This document shows positions 33,024 through 41,920 of a stretch of DNA of 64,000 nucleotides, piece after piece; positions within the stretch are counted from its first letter, which is position 1; each line of letters begins with the position of its first letter. The notes beneath the pieces were generated by a model. It saw nothing but the letters and a program-made list of their open reading frames with translations. It did not search any database and was not told the DNA's origin. A program made the translations under genes and the position numbers. This stretch comes from Mycobacterium sp. DL99 (GTDB lineage Bacteria; Actinomycetota; Actinomycetes; Mycobacteriales; Mycobacteriaceae), in the NCBI RefSeq assembly GCF_004762045.1, contig NZ_SJOM01000007.1, positions 4,379,609 to 4,443,608 on the forward strand, written 5' to 3'.

Positions 33024-33833
33024 ATGCCAGTGATCGACGCGCGTCATCTGACCGCGGTATCGGAAACCGCGCTACTGACTCTGCACCAGAGGGCGACGGA
33101 GGCCGCCCGGCCTGACGGCGTCATCGAGGACCCGATGGCGATCACACTGCGTGACGGCCTCGGCTACGACTATCACCATTTCGGCCGGACCCACCAGGCC
33201 ACCGCCCTGCGCGCCCTGGCGTTCGACGTCGCTTCGCGGCGATACCTGCAGACGCACCGCCGCGCCAGTGTGGTCGCCCTGGCCGAGGGGCTGCAGACCA
33301 GCTTCTGGCGTCTCGACAACGGTGAAATGAACTGGCTTTCGGTGGACTTGGAGCCGATCGTGCGGCTGCGTCAGCAACTACTCCCGGCTTCGGACCGGCT
33401 CCGGTACCTGGCGCAGTCGGCACTCGACCATTCCTGGATGGATCAGGTGGACGCAACCAACGGCGTACTCATCACCGCCGAGGGATTGTTCCAATACCTG
33501 GAGCATGACGCGGTATTCGATCTCATCGCAGCCTGTGCCGCCCGATTTCCCGGAGGACAGCTGATCTTCGACAGCGTCCCGCGGTTTCTGAGCTGGTACT
33601 CGCAACGACGTGGCATCAGGCTCAGCAAGCAGTACACCGCGCCACCGATGCCGTTCTCATTCACCGCAGACCGGTACGACGAGTTACGCTCCATCCCAGG
33701 CGTTCTCGCTGTGTACGAGGTCGATATGCCGGCGGGCCGGGGCAAGGTCCTGTCCCGTGCCGCGGGCCTCATCTACCGGTCCAGGCGGCTCGAGCGCTTC
33801 CGGGCACCGACCAATGTCGTCGAGTTCGGTTAG
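33024..33833 (+). CDS. Class I SAM-dependent methyltransferase (LCM/PPM2 family)
   Basis: The 269-residue protein belongs to the leucine carboxyl methyltransferase-like family common in mycobacteria: Glu-Asp-Pro-Met-Ala near the N-terminus, Val-Val-Ala-Leu-Ala-Glu-Gly-Leu-Gln-Thr as SAM loop (slightly altered from Val-x-Leu-Gly-x-Gly), and Thr-Ala-Glu-Gly-Leu-Phe-Gln-Tyr-Leu. The substrate is unknown. It diverges from the lipopeptide operon, so a tailoring role is conceivable, but no shared promoter was found on this side. Confidence 0.82.
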   Translation: MPVIDARHLTAVSETALLTLHQRATEAARPDGVIEDPMAITLRDGLGYDYHHFGRTHQATALRALAFDVASRRYLQTHRRASVVALAEGLQTSFWRLDNGEMNWLSVDLEPIVRLRQQLLPASDRLRYLAQSALDHSWMDQVDATNGVLITAEGLFQYLEHDAVFDLIAACAARFPGGQLIFDSVPRFLSWYSQRRGIRLSKQYTAPPMPFSFTADRYDELRSIPGVLAVYEVDMPAGRGKVLSRAAGLIYRSRRLERFRAPTNVVEFG

Positions 33834-33900
33834 CCGAACGAGCGTGGGTCTCGTGCACGGGAATCGACGCGATTGCGTGCACAAGACCCACGGTCGGCTA
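33831..33900. terminator. Long hairpin between convergent methyltransferase and metE
   Basis: A long imperfect stem pairs TAGCCGA, GTGGGTCT and GTGCACG on the left with CGTGCAC, AGACCCAC and TCGGCTA on the right. It includes the methyltransferase stop codon and ends 11 bases before the metE stop, so it can serve both directions. Confidence 0.6.
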
Positions 33901-33911
33901 GACAAGCGACG

Positions 33912-36185
33912 CTATCCCGCACGCACTTTCGCTGCAGCGCGGACCATATGCCTGAGCGACTCGGTCACCTCATCGGTGGTTCGCGTCTTCAGGCCGCAGT
34001 CGGGGTTGACCCAGAGCCGTTCGGCGGGAACCGATTCGAGTGCCTCGCGCAGTGCCGTCGTGATCTCCTCCACGCCAGGCACCCTCGGCGAATGGATGTC
34101 ATAGACACCCGGGCCGACGCTGTTGGAGAATCCGGCGGCATTGAGATCTCCGAGCACCTCCATGTGCGAACGGGCCGCCTCGATCGACGTGACATCCGCA
34201 TCCAGGTCCGCGATCGCCCCGATCACCTCACCGAACTCCGAATAGCAGAGGTGGGTGTGGATCTGCGTGGAGTCGGCGACGCCTGAGGTGGACAGCCGGA
34301 ACGCATCGACCGCCCACCGCAGGTAGGCGTTCTTGTCCTTCGAACGCAGCGGCAACAGCTCACGGAGTGCCGGCTCATCGACCTGGATGATCGCGATACC
34401 CGCCGACTGCAGGTCGACCGTCTCATCCCGGATCGCCAGGGCCACTTGGAATGCCGTGTCCGCCAACGGCTGATCATCGCGGACGAACGACCAGGCCAGG
34501 ATGGTGACCGGCCCGGTGAGCATGCCCTTGACCGGCTTGTCCGTGAGTGACTGGGCATAGCTGATCCACTCGACCGTCATCGGCTCCGGCCGGACCACGT
34601 CCCCGTAGAGGATCGGCGGCCGCACGCACCGGCTGCCGTAGGACTGAACCCAGCCGTTCTGCGTGGCGAAGAACCCGTCGAGTTGTTCGGCGAAGTACTG
34701 CACCATGTCATTGCGTTCGGGCTCTCCGTGCACGAGCACGTCCAGCCCCAGCTGTTCCTGCAAGGCGATGACGTCGGCGATCTCGGCCTTCATCCGTCGC
34801 TGGTATTCCGCGGCGTCGATCTTGCCGGACCGGAGGTCGGCGCGAGCGATACGAATGGCCGTGGTCTGCGGGTAGGACCCGATCGTGGTGGTGGGCAGGG
34901 CGGGCAGCTTCAGCCGGTCCTGTTGGGCGGTGCGACGCCGATCGGCCTGCCCACGCTCGGCGCCGGAGGCCACGATCGCCGAGATCCGCGCCCGGACCTG
35001 GCCGTTGTTCAGCCGTGGATCGGATGTGCGGGAGGCAATGGTGGCGTTGGATTCCGTGATCTCGGCCGAGATCGCGTCGCGCCCCTGTCTGAGACCTCGC
35101 GCCAAGACCGCGACCTCATCGACCTTCTCAGCCCCGAAGGCCAGCCAACTACGCAGTACCGCATCGATATCCGCTTCAGCGTCGAGCGCGTACGGGACAT
35201 GCAGCGTCGAGCACGACGTCGACACTGCCACCGCTCCCGCGTTCCCCAGGAGCGCGGCCAGTGAGTCCAGGGCCCGTTCCAGGTCGGTGCGCCAGATGTT
35301 GCGGCCGTCGACCACACCGGCCACCAGGAGCTTGTCCTTCAGTTCAGGGACGGCCGCAAGGGCGGCAGCAGAGCCTGCCACCAGATCGATGCCGATGGCC
35401 TCGACCGTGGTCCGGGCCAGGGCCAGGAGCGCATCCGTCAGCTCGCCGAAGTAGGTCGCGACGAGAATCGCGGGCCGCTTGGTCAGCCCGCCCAGCCGGC
35501 CGTAGGCACGGGTGGCCAGTTCGGCGGCGTTGTCGACCATGTCGGTCACCAGCACCGGCTCGTCGATCTGGACCCACTCGACACCCTGATCTGCCAACAC
35601 GCCCAGCAGTTCGGCGTACACCTCGACGAGCTCGTCGAGCCGCGAGGCCGGCGCGCCCGCGCCGTCGACCGCCTTCGACAGGGCCAGGAACGTAACAGGC
35701 CCGATGATCACCGGCCGGGCCGGAACCCCCTGTGCGCGCGCCTCTTCCAGCTCACTCAGCACCTTGGCCAGGTTGAGGGAGAAGGTCGTGTCCGGGCGCA
35801 GTTCCGGAACCAGGTAGTGGTAGTTGGTGTCGAACCACTTGGTCATCTCCAGGGGCGCGATTTCGTCGTTCCCGCGGGCGGCGGCGAAGTAGCGGTCGAG
35901 ATCATCGGCGATCCCACTGACCCGCGTCGGCAGCGCACCGACCAGAACTGCGGTATCGAGCATCTGGTCGTAGTAGGAGAAGGTGTTGATCGGAACCGAA
36001 TCGAGTCCGGCTGCGACGAGCGACGCCCAGGTGTCGCGTCGCAAGGTGGCGGCCACTGATTCGAGTTCTGTTCGGTCGATACGACCCGACCAGTACTTCT
36101 CGACGGCGCGCTTGAGCTCGCGGTTGGGCCCGATTCGGGGTGACCCGAGGATGGTGGCGGTGAAAGGTACTGCGGTTGTGCTCAT
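33912..36185 (-). CDS. metE: Cobalamin-independent methionine synthase
   Basis: The 757-residue protein has the two-barrel MetE layout: N-terminal start Ile-Leu-Gly-Ser-Pro-Arg-Ile-Gly-x-Asn-Arg-Glu-Leu-Lys, and a C-terminal catalytic barrel with zinc ligands His645 and Cys647 (Thr-His-Leu-Cys-Tyr) and Cys730 (Asn-Pro-Asp-Cys-Gly). It methylates homocysteine with 5-methyltetrahydrofolate polyglutamate. A cobalamin riboswitch upstream would lower its expression when B12 is present and MetH can work. Confidence 0.96.
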   Translation of the reverse strand: MSTTAVPFTATILGSPRIGPNRELKRAVEKYWSGRIDRTELESVAATLRRDTWASLVAAGLDSVPINTFSYYDQMLDTAVLVGALPTRVSGIADDLDRYFAAARGNDEIAPLEMTKWFDTNYHYLVPELRPDTTFSLNLAKVLSELEEARAQGVPARPVIIGPVTFLALSKAVDGAGAPASRLDELVEVYAELLGVLADQGVEWVQIDEPVLVTDMVDNAAELATRAYGRLGGLTKRPAILVATYFGELTDALLALARTTVEAIGIDLVAGSAAALAAVPELKDKLLVAGVVDGRNIWRTDLERALDSLAALLGNAGAVAVSTSCSTLHVPYALDAEADIDAVLRSWLAFGAEKVDEVAVLARGLRQGRDAISAEITESNATIASRTSDPRLNNGQVRARISAIVASGAERGQADRRRTAQQDRLKLPALPTTTIGSYPQTTAIRIARADLRSGKIDAAEYQRRMKAEIADVIALQEQLGLDVLVHGEPERNDMVQYFAEQLDGFFATQNGWVQSYGSRCVRPPILYGDVVRPEPMTVEWISYAQSLTDKPVKGMLTGPVTILAWSFVRDDQPLADTAFQVALAIRDETVDLQSAGIAIIQVDEPALRELLPLRSKDKNAYLRWAVDAFRLSTSGVADSTQIHTHLCYSEFGEVIGAIADLDADVTSIEAARSHMEVLGDLNAAGFSNSVGPGVYDIHSPRVPGVEEITTALREALESVPAERLWVNPDCGLKTRTTDEVTESLRHMVRAAAKVRAG

Positions 36186-36302
36186 GACGACGTCCTTCAA
36201 CATGCGGGGATGGCCACCGCCAGGAGACATCGAACCGAACGCAGCCACCCACCACGAGTGAACCGCTTTCGGCCACTGCCCATTCCGCGAGGCGATGAAC
36301 CA

Positions 36303-36540
36303 CCGGACGCGGCGCGTCCGGTACGGCTGGCAGGTCTTCGGACTCACAGGCACGCACGGAATCCGTGCACCTACTGGCCGTCGCTTCCCAGCCGCAGATT
36401 CCTGCGGGCCAGTGCTGATGACGGCGGTCGTTCCTGCATACCGCTGCGGGACAGTCCCGGATTCTCACCGGGTTCCCTCTCACGTCGCATCTCAATCAGC
36501 ATGCGACGCTCGATGTCGGCACCGCAAACCTCCGGTGCCA
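36303..36540 (-). ncRNA. Cobalamin riboswitch upstream of metE
   Basis: On the minus strand the leader has the conserved core GGTGAGAATCCGGGACTG, then CCCGCAGCGGT, and the B12 box AGTCCGAAGACCTGCC, with hairpins between. These are the hallmarks of the B12 element. Downstream, at 36303-36321, a perfect 8-base hairpin (CCGGACGC/GCGTCCGG) may be the expression platform; it lacks a T-run. Ends are approximate. Known mycobacterial metE genes are switched off by B12 through such an element. Confidence 0.92.
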
Positions 36541-36590
36541 ACAAACCAGCTGCGCGGCTCAGACTACCCCCGCACGGTGGCGGGTACCGA

Positions 36591-37265
36591 TCAGCGCGGC
36601 ATCGCGGCTTTGATCTTGTCCACCACATCGGCGGCCTGAGTTACCGACGAACCCGCCGGCTTACACGCCTGGATATCCATGACGAGATTGGCGGCCACGG
36701 CGAGCGCACGCTGGCAATCCCGGGTTTGATCCCCGTTGACGCGGGTGAAGGGCAGCGTGAGCTCGGAATCGGTCTTTGTCAGATCGCCACTCGTCCACTT
36801 GGGCAGGCGCTCACCATTGAGGGTGATGTTCACGTGGTGGTTGGTGCACTTGGACCAACGGTCCGCCGATTGGTTCAAGAAGTCGGTGGCATCCTGCGCG
36901 GACGGGAAGATGACGACCGACTGCACCAGCAGGTTTTCCCAGTCATCGTTGTCCGGCGCGCGCAGCAGCACCTGGCGCATGGCGGTCCAGCGATCCCCGT
37001 AGATGGCCGCCTCATCGACCTGCCAAGCACCGAGGCAGTTCAGATTGGGCAGCAGATTGCGATGATCGCCCATCTCGGTGACAGGCGGGTGTGCCGTCAT
37101 CCCCTCGGTCCCCATCAGGGTGTTGACCTCGTCGGTACTGAGCAGCAGTCCCTCGAGCGCCGACTTGGGTACGTCTTTCGGCGGCCCCTGGGCTTTGTCA
37201 CCATTGCCGGCACAACTGGTCGCCAACAGCACGAACATGAGCAGCGAGATCGCAAGCCGGATCAC
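36591..37265 (-). CDS. Lipoprotein with PknH-like extracellular sensor domain
   Basis: The 224-residue protein starts with a hydrophobic signal and a lipobox ending Ala-Thr-Ser-Cys at residue 18. The rest resembles the PknH extracellular (sensor) domain family, with conserved Cys in pairs and the Asp-x-Trp-x-Ala-Met-Arg-Gln segment. The GTG start has AAGGA five bases upstream. Such lipoproteins are exported and processed by LspA; the ligand is unknown. Confidence 0.82.
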   Translation of the reverse strand: MIRLAISLLMFVLLATSCAGNGDKAQGPPKDVPKSALEGLLLSTDEVNTLMGTEGMTAHPPVTEMGDHRNLLPNLNCLGAWQVDEAAIYGDRWTAMRQVLLRAPDNDDWENLLVQSVVIFPSAQDATDFLNQSADRWSKCTNHHVNITLNGERLPKWTSGDLTKTDSELTLPFTRVNGDQTRDCQRALAVAANLVMDIQACKPAGSSVTQAADVVDKIKAAMPR

Positions 37266-37381
37266 GGCAATCCTTTACTGACGGCACGGTTCACCGCGCG
37301 GTGGGGGACGGATTCTCAGAGGTGACGCGAACCGGGGCGCTGCGCGATTACCCAATCAGGACAACGAGTTTGAGTTTGCCG

Positions 37382-37975
37382 TCATGCGTGGGTGCCGGCG
37401 GCGGCGCAGGCCATCTGGGCGTTGTTGGCGTCGGTGTTGAGCTGGGTGGCCGTGTCATTGAGTGACTGACCGCCGGTACGCAGCCCCATCTTCAGGAGCA
37501 GCTTGGTGGCGCCGAAGGACCATGACCGCATCGGGTTGGCGATCTCGGGCGAAAGTCCGGGGGTGCCGGCGGCGTTCATCGCCGACGCGGCGGCCTCACG
37601 CAGCGCGGTCCGGCCACTGGTGTTGGTGGTGCTGATCGTCGGGTCGCCGTAGTCGGGGCGCTCCACGCCTTCAATGGAATCCGCGAAATCACCGTAGAAC
37701 GTCGAGGCGGAGTCAAGCGCACTCGCGAACGTGGAGCAGGCCGTAACCGCCGGCACGCCGGGATCATCCGTGCTGGCAACCGGCACGGGCACCGGACCCG
37801 CAGCCGGCACTCCGGCTGTCACCGGGGGCAACTCGGGCACGGCAGGCGCTGCCGGCCCCGGAGCACCTGACTCGTCGCCCGGCTCGGCAACTGCCATGGG
37901 CATGGCAGCGAAGCCGATGCCGACCGCAATGAGCAGCGATGCAAACCCTCGCTCGTACACCTGAGACGACCTCAA
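37382..37975 (-). CDS. Secreted protein of unknown function
   Basis: The 197-residue protein has a signal peptide (hydrophobic 11-28, Ala-Val-Ala before Glu-Pro-Gly as probable cleavage site), a Pro/Ala/Val-rich linker (32-75) and a helical domain with two Cys. The TTG at 37975 is chosen as start since GGAGGA stands four bases before it; a GTG at 37960 is the alternative. The frame stays open far upstream but there overlaps the divergent gene. No family recognised. Confidence 0.72.
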   Translation of the reverse strand: MRSSQVYERGFASLLIAVGIGFAAMPMAVAEPGDESGAPGPAAPAVPELPPVTAGVPAAGPVPVPVASTDDPGVPAVTACSTFASALDSASTFYGDFADSIEGVERPDYGDPTISTTNTSGRTALREAAASAMNAAGTPGLSPEIANPMRSWSFGATKLLLKMGLRTGGQSLNDTATQLNTDANNAQMACAAAGTHA

Positions 37976-38393
37976 CGATTCCTCCGTCAATCGGTAGCAA
38001 TTCGGCGCTGCGCGCCACAGTTCACGTCCGCGCCCCCTCGACGCATCAGCTGTACCCCCCGGATGCCCCTCACGGTCGGGGTTGCACATGTCCAAAAAGT
38101 GAACAGCCGGCCAACCGACCACCTCCAAGGGTCGTCCATTGCGTGCCGGCAGTCGCTGCTGTTTCCTCATATATGTAATGCGCTGCGGCGCATGCCCTTT
38201 CCCAGCAACTTCACAGGTTCCGGGAATCCAGCTGGACGGGAATGCGGCGGCAATTGTTGGGGCGTTGTTCACCGAATCGAAACGCAACCGGTTAATGATT
38301 CGTCGCGACAGATTCCTTGGGCCCGTTGGGTTCAGACGACCATGGCGTGTCGCTGAACGGCAGGGCCCAAAACCACGAGAGGCGGACAGCACA
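37976..38393. other. Divergent intergenic region, 418 bases
   Basis: Between two divergent secreted-protein genes. It contains an AT-rich patch (38168-38178) and a small inverted repeat TGCGC/GCGCA near 38180-38195. No known operator or RNA was recognised. Confidence 0.5.
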
Positions 38394-39104
38394 TTGCCGA
38401 CCAGGAACGTGGTGGCCAACCTCGCCACAGCCGGGCTGTTCGCAGTCGGCGTGGCGGTTGCCTGCTCGGCAACCGCCGCAGCCGACCCGGCACCACCGGA
38501 GGTCCCAGGCGCTCCCGCGGTCGCCGCCCCAGCTCCCGCTGTGGAGCCGCCTCCCCCACCAGGACCCGAGGTACCCCTGATGGGCGCACCACTCGGGCCG
38601 AACGGGTTGTCGGTTCTGGGGCAGACCGGAACCGATACGGCACCTGGCAGGTTGGGCGTCCCGAACGGGGTCGACATGAGTCCCGGTGCGCTCCTCGGGC
38701 AGTACTCGGTGCCGTCCGCACCGGGCGCCCCACCACCGACCGAGGCACCCAACCTCAGGGCGTTCAACAACGGAAACTTCTTCCCGCAGAACGAGAAACC
38801 TTCGGCACCCGGTCAGGGCACCGTGGTCGGAGTCGCACCAGGTCAGGAGAACGCGGATATCTCCGGGCTCGACTGGATGCGGAACATGCGCGACATGTAC
38901 CGCAACGGGAACCTGCGTGGCGCGATGCTGGGCCAGCTGCCCAAAGAGCAACTCGGTGAACCACTTCCGGGGACCGCTCCCCCGCCGGGAACGAATATTC
39001 CGCAGGGTCTCGGTGAGAATCTCCCGGATCCGGCAGCACCGCCGCCGGCACCGGGAGTCCCGGTACCGCCCGCGGGTCCCGCTCCCGCTCCGCCTGCTCC
39101 CTAG
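38394..39104 (+). CDS. Secreted Pro-rich protein of unknown function
   Basis: From the TTG at 38394 the 236-residue protein has a signal peptide (hydrophobic 9-26, Ala-Ala-Ala-Asp cleavage), Pro-rich N- and C-terminal arms and a central segment with Asp-Trp-Met-Arg-Asn-Met-Arg-Asp-Met. An ATG at 38295 gives a longer N-terminus with a long basic region before the signal. It ends before a strong terminator. No family recognised. Confidence 0.7.
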   Translation: MPTRNVVANLATAGLFAVGVAVACSATAAADPAPPEVPGAPAVAAPAPAVEPPPPPGPEVPLMGAPLGPNGLSVLGQTGTDTAPGRLGVPNGVDMSPGALLGQYSVPSAPGAPPPTEAPNLRAFNNGNFFPQNEKPSAPGQGTVVGVAPGQENADISGLDWMRNMRDMYRNGNLRGAMLGQLPKEQLGEPLPGTAPPPGTNIPQGLGENLPDPAAPPPAPGVPVPPAGPAPAPPAP

Positions 39105-39119
39105 CTCTACAGATCGACA

Positions 39120-39158
39120 TTCGGGCAGCGTCCGGTACTTCCCCGGACGCTGCCCGAA
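39120..39158 (+). terminator. Strong intrinsic terminator-like hairpin
   Basis: A perfect 16-base stem (left arm 39120-39135, right arm 39143-39158) with a 7-base loop follows the secreted Pro-rich gene by 15 bases. The tail is CTATTTG rather than a pure T-run, as is usual in mycobacteria. Confidence 0.8.
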
Positions 39159-39347
39159 CTATTTGTACCCGCCGAACCTTCTGCGCCCTGCCGGCCCGCT
39201 AGCCGGACAGAACGCGCCGAGAGCGTCAGCCAGACACTGTTTGGTAAGTTCCTGTTAACTTTCTGTACATCAGGAATACACTTACAGGCAGCGGTCGGGG
39301 CTACCGGTAAGAGCGACAGCATGAGATCCGACCGCCGGGAGGTCGAG

Positions 39348-39665
39348 ATGCTGATGCGAACACGGAATTCGACAATCACCGGGCTGGCCGTGATGATCCC
39401 GGCCCTTGCGATCGGGGGCGCGCCGTTGGCGGCGGCGGAACCGACTGCAGGCAGCGGCCAGCGGGCTGACGAGACCATCTCAGCCCTGAACGCCGAGGGC
39501 TACAACGTGGCTATCAACTGGGTCGGCGGCACCAGCACACTGTCGCTGTCGCTGTGCCGGGTCAATTCGATCCACAACCCCAACCGTGGGTCGCCGGCCC
39601 TGCCCAAGTCAGAAGTGACGGTCTACGTCGACGTGCAGTGCCCCGACGAGGGCTCGAATTCCTGA
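39348..39665 (+). CDS. Small secreted protein, tandem paralogue A
   Basis: The 105-residue protein has a signal peptide (cleavage after Ala-Ala-Ala near residue 31) and a short domain with Gly-Tyr-Asn-Val-Ala-Ile-Asn-Trp-Val and Cys-Arg-Val-Asn-Ser-Ile-His-Asn-Pro, ending with Tyr-Val-Asp-Val-Gln-Cys-Pro. Two Cys may form a disulfide. ATG 39348 is chosen since GGGAGG stands five bases upstream. It is paralogous to the next gene. Similar small exported proteins are common in mycobacteria; function unknown. Confidence 0.8.
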   Translation: MLMRTRNSTITGLAVMIPALAIGGAPLAAAEPTAGSGQRADETISALNAEGYNVAINWVGGTSTLSLSLCRVNSIHNPNRGSPALPKSEVTVYVDVQCPDEGSNS

Positions 39666-39729
39666 TCTCCCACGGACCCATCCGGCGGAATAGACTGGCA
39701 AAGCCGGTCCGACCGCTGGGAGGATCATC

Positions 39730-40068
39730 ATGCCGCGGGAGTCGAGTCGCGCGAAGACACTCGTATCCTTCGGTGTGCTGTGTGCGGTGATCTTCCTGGC
39801 CCCGCCTGCCGGAGCAGACCCGACCGCGGGCACCAGATCGGCGGCCGACACGATCAACGATCTCACCGCCAAGGGCTACAACGTCCAGATCAATTGGGTC
39901 AGCGGGGTCAGTAGCGAACCGCTCACACGCTGCAGGGCGACGGCCGTTCACAATCCCGATCGGTCGCCCGGCACCGACCCGGCGAATACCACTGTCTACG
40001 TGGATGTGTCGTGCCCCAACGAACCCGACGACGGCGTCTGGGGCGGAATCGGGATCGGTTTCGGTTGA
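39730..40068 (+). CDS. Small secreted protein, tandem paralogue B
   Basis: The 112-residue protein shares the layout of its upstream neighbour: signal peptide ending Ala-Gly-Ala-Asp, Gly-Tyr-Asn-Val-Gln-Ile-Asn-Trp-Val, Cys-Arg-Ala-Thr-Ala-Val-His-Asn-Pro-Asp and Tyr-Val-Asp-Val-Ser-Cys-Pro. GGGAGG upstream supports the ATG. The pair arose by tandem duplication. Confidence 0.8.
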   Translation: MPRESSRAKTLVSFGVLCAVIFLAPPAGADPTAGTRSAADTINDLTAKGYNVQINWVSGVSSEPLTRCRATAVHNPDRSPGTDPANTTVYVDVSCPNEPDDGVWGGIGIGFG

Positions 40069-40099
40069 CCTTCGGTTCGAGCGATCGGGTCGGCTTGCA

Positions 40100-40492
40100 T
40101 CAGAACGCTGCCCCATTGGGCGCCGACGTGGTGGCGTAGGGATTCGACATCGTCGTGGTCGGCGGCGCGGTGGTCTCCACCGGGACTTCCGGCGGTGGCG
40201 CACTTGGCGTTCCGATGCCTTCGCTGGTGCTCACCGGTGACCGCGTGCTGGTGGTGGTGGTTGTCGCCGACCGCGACGGCATCGACTTCGTCGGCGTCAC
40301 CGGTGTGAGCCGCTCGGGTTGGGTAGGCAGCACTGAGTGGTGCGACGTCGTCAGGATCGCGAACACCAGCACACCGATGGCCACCAGGCCGCCCACACCG
40401 GCAACGACGATCGCCGCGGTGGTCTCGTACCAAGGAGTGGTCGGGGGGCTTTCGGCTGAACCGACCCAGCGCTCCTGATCAACTTCCGGCAT
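40100..40492 (-). CDS. Small single-pass membrane protein, Ser/Thr-rich exterior
   Basis: The 130-residue protein has a short cytoplasmic N-terminus, one membrane helix (about 24-47) and a Thr/Ser/Pro-rich outer tail. Its ATG lies inside the 3' end of lspA (14-base overlap), so the two are co-translated. No domain recognised. Confidence 0.7.
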   Translation of the reverse strand: MPEVDQERWVGSAESPPTTPWYETTAAIVVAGVGGLVAIGVLVFAILTTSHHSVLPTQPERLTPVTPTKSMPSRSATTTTTSTRSPVSTSEGIGTPSAPPPEVPVETTAPPTTTMSNPYATTSAPNGAAF

Positions 40493-41033
40493 GCGGCCCT
40501 GAGGTCCGAGCCGCGCCGTTGAACGGAAAACCCGACAGCGACAACGCAATCAACCAGACCACGCCCGCCAACACGGCGATGTCCGCCACGTTGAACACCG
40601 GCATCGGGCCGACCGCCAGGAAATCGACCACATGCCCGCGCAGCGGGCCGGGAGCGCGGAACAGCCGGTCGACGAGGTTGCCCGTGGCGCCGCCGAGGAT
40701 CGTCCCGAGGCCGAGAGCCCACCACGGCGAGCGCACATGGGCACCGATCCAGGCGATCGCCCCGGCCACGGACAGAACGACGAGGGTCAGCATCACGGTA
40801 CGGTCCGCGGCCATCGACAAGGCCGCACCAGAGTTACGGGTGAGTTCACATACCAGCCAGTTGCCGAGCAATGGGACGGTGCGACCGGGCTGGAGCATGC
40901 CCACGGCAAGCGTCTTGGTACCCACGTCGATCAGAAACACCGACCCGGCAGCCAACAACAGCAGACGACGCCGCGTCGGCTGCACCGACCCGGCTCCCGG
41001 GGCGCCAGAAAAACCGGCGATGTCGGCCGTCAC
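40479..41033 (-). CDS. lspA: Lipoprotein signal peptidase (signal peptidase II)
   Basis: The protein of about 184 residues has four membrane helices and the family motifs: Arg-Asn-Ser-Gly-Ala-Ala, Gly-Asn-Leu-Val-Asp-Arg with one catalytic Asp, and His-Val-Val-Asp-Phe ... Phe-Asn-Val-Ala-Asp with the second. It cleaves diacylglyceryl-prolipoproteins at the membrane. GTG 41033 is taken as start; the frame is open to 41132 (217 residues). It diverges from the enoyl-CoA hydratase gene. Confidence 0.9.
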   Translation of the reverse strand: MTADIAGFSGAPGAGSVQPTRRRLLLLAAGSVFLIDVGTKTLAVGMLQPGRTVPLLGNWLVCELTRNSGAALSMAADRTVMLTLVVLSVAGAIAWIGAHVRSPWWALGLGTILGGATGNLVDRLFRAPGPLRGHVVDFLAVGPMPVFNVADIAVLAGVVWLIALSLSGFPFNGAARTSGPHAGS

Positions 41034-41151
41034 CGGATCATTGTCCGCTCGCGGAGGCCGGACCGCTGGGCACCGCGACTGACGTTTCGATGAACTTTTG
41101 TGGTCACCCACGCCTGAGCGCGCGGACGGCACGGAGGGCTAGGGTGACCTC

Positions 41152-41904
41152 GTGCCGGATTCCGTGTTGGTCAGCGTCGACGATCACATCGCAGTCATCA
41201 CCGTCAACGACCCCGATCGCCGCAATGCGGTGACCTTCGAGATGTCGGCGGCCCTGCGCGCCGCGGTCGAGGCCGCCGAGGCCAACCCCGACGTACACGC
41301 CGTGATCGTCACCGGTGCAGGCAAGGCGTTCTGCGCCGGTGCCGACCTCACCGCGCTGGGCGAGGCCACCGAAGACGGACTGCGCAAGATCTACGACGGC
41401 TTCCTGGCGGTCGCCAATTGCACGCTCCCGACCATCGCCGCGGTCAACGGCGCCGCCGTCGGCGCAGGCCTCAACCTGGCGCTGGCCGCCGACGTCCGGA
41501 TCGCCGGCCCGAGCGCGCTGTTCGATCCGCGGTTCCAGAAGCTGGGTATCCATCCCGGCGGCGGCGCCACCTGGATGCTGCAGCGAGGCGTCGGCCCGCA
41601 GGTGGCCCGGGCGGCGCTGTTGTTCGGCATGCGCTTCGACGCCGAGTCCGCGGTACGCCACGGGTTGGCGCTGTCGATCGCCGAGGATCCGGTGGGCGCT
41701 GCACGTATGCTGGCCGCCGGACCCGCAAGCGCCCCACGTGACGTCGTGATCGCCACCAAGGCCTCGATGCGGGCCACCGCCAACCCGGGGACAGTCGACA
41801 TCGACCAGCACGGGACCGCCGTCGACATCGAACTCGGTCCGCAGGCGCGCTCCATCGAATCCCCGGAATTCGCAGAGCGTTTGGCCGCGGCCAAGCGCAA
41901 ATAG
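41152..41904 (+). CDS. Enoyl-CoA hydratase/isomerase family protein
   Basis: The 250-residue crotonase-fold protein has the oxyanion-hole motifs Ala-Phe-Cys-Ala-Gly-Ala-Asp near 61-67 and Gly-Ala-Ala-Val-Gly-Ala-Gly near 103-109. The usual first catalytic Glu position reads Asn/Phe-Asp-Pro-Arg, so substrate and reaction are uncertain within the family. It stands beside bkdC, convergent, and may serve branched-chain acid breakdown; this is inference. GTG start. Confidence 0.88.
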   Translation: MPDSVLVSVDDHIAVITVNDPDRRNAVTFEMSAALRAAVEAAEANPDVHAVIVTGAGKAFCAGADLTALGEATEDGLRKIYDGFLAVANCTLPTIAAVNGAAVGAGLNLALAADVRIAGPSALFDPRFQKLGIHPGGGATWMLQRGVGPQVARAALLFGMRFDAESAVRHGLALSIAEDPVGAARMLAAGPASAPRDVVIATKASMRATANPGTVDIDQHGTAVDIELGPQARSIESPEFAERLAAAKRK

Positions 41905-41920
41905 CCGCTTCGACTCTCCG

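Noticed and set aside
37976..38770. Upstream extension of the secreted protein gene that ends at 37382
   Set aside because: It would overlap the signal peptide of the divergent gene and bury its own signal peptide in the middle.
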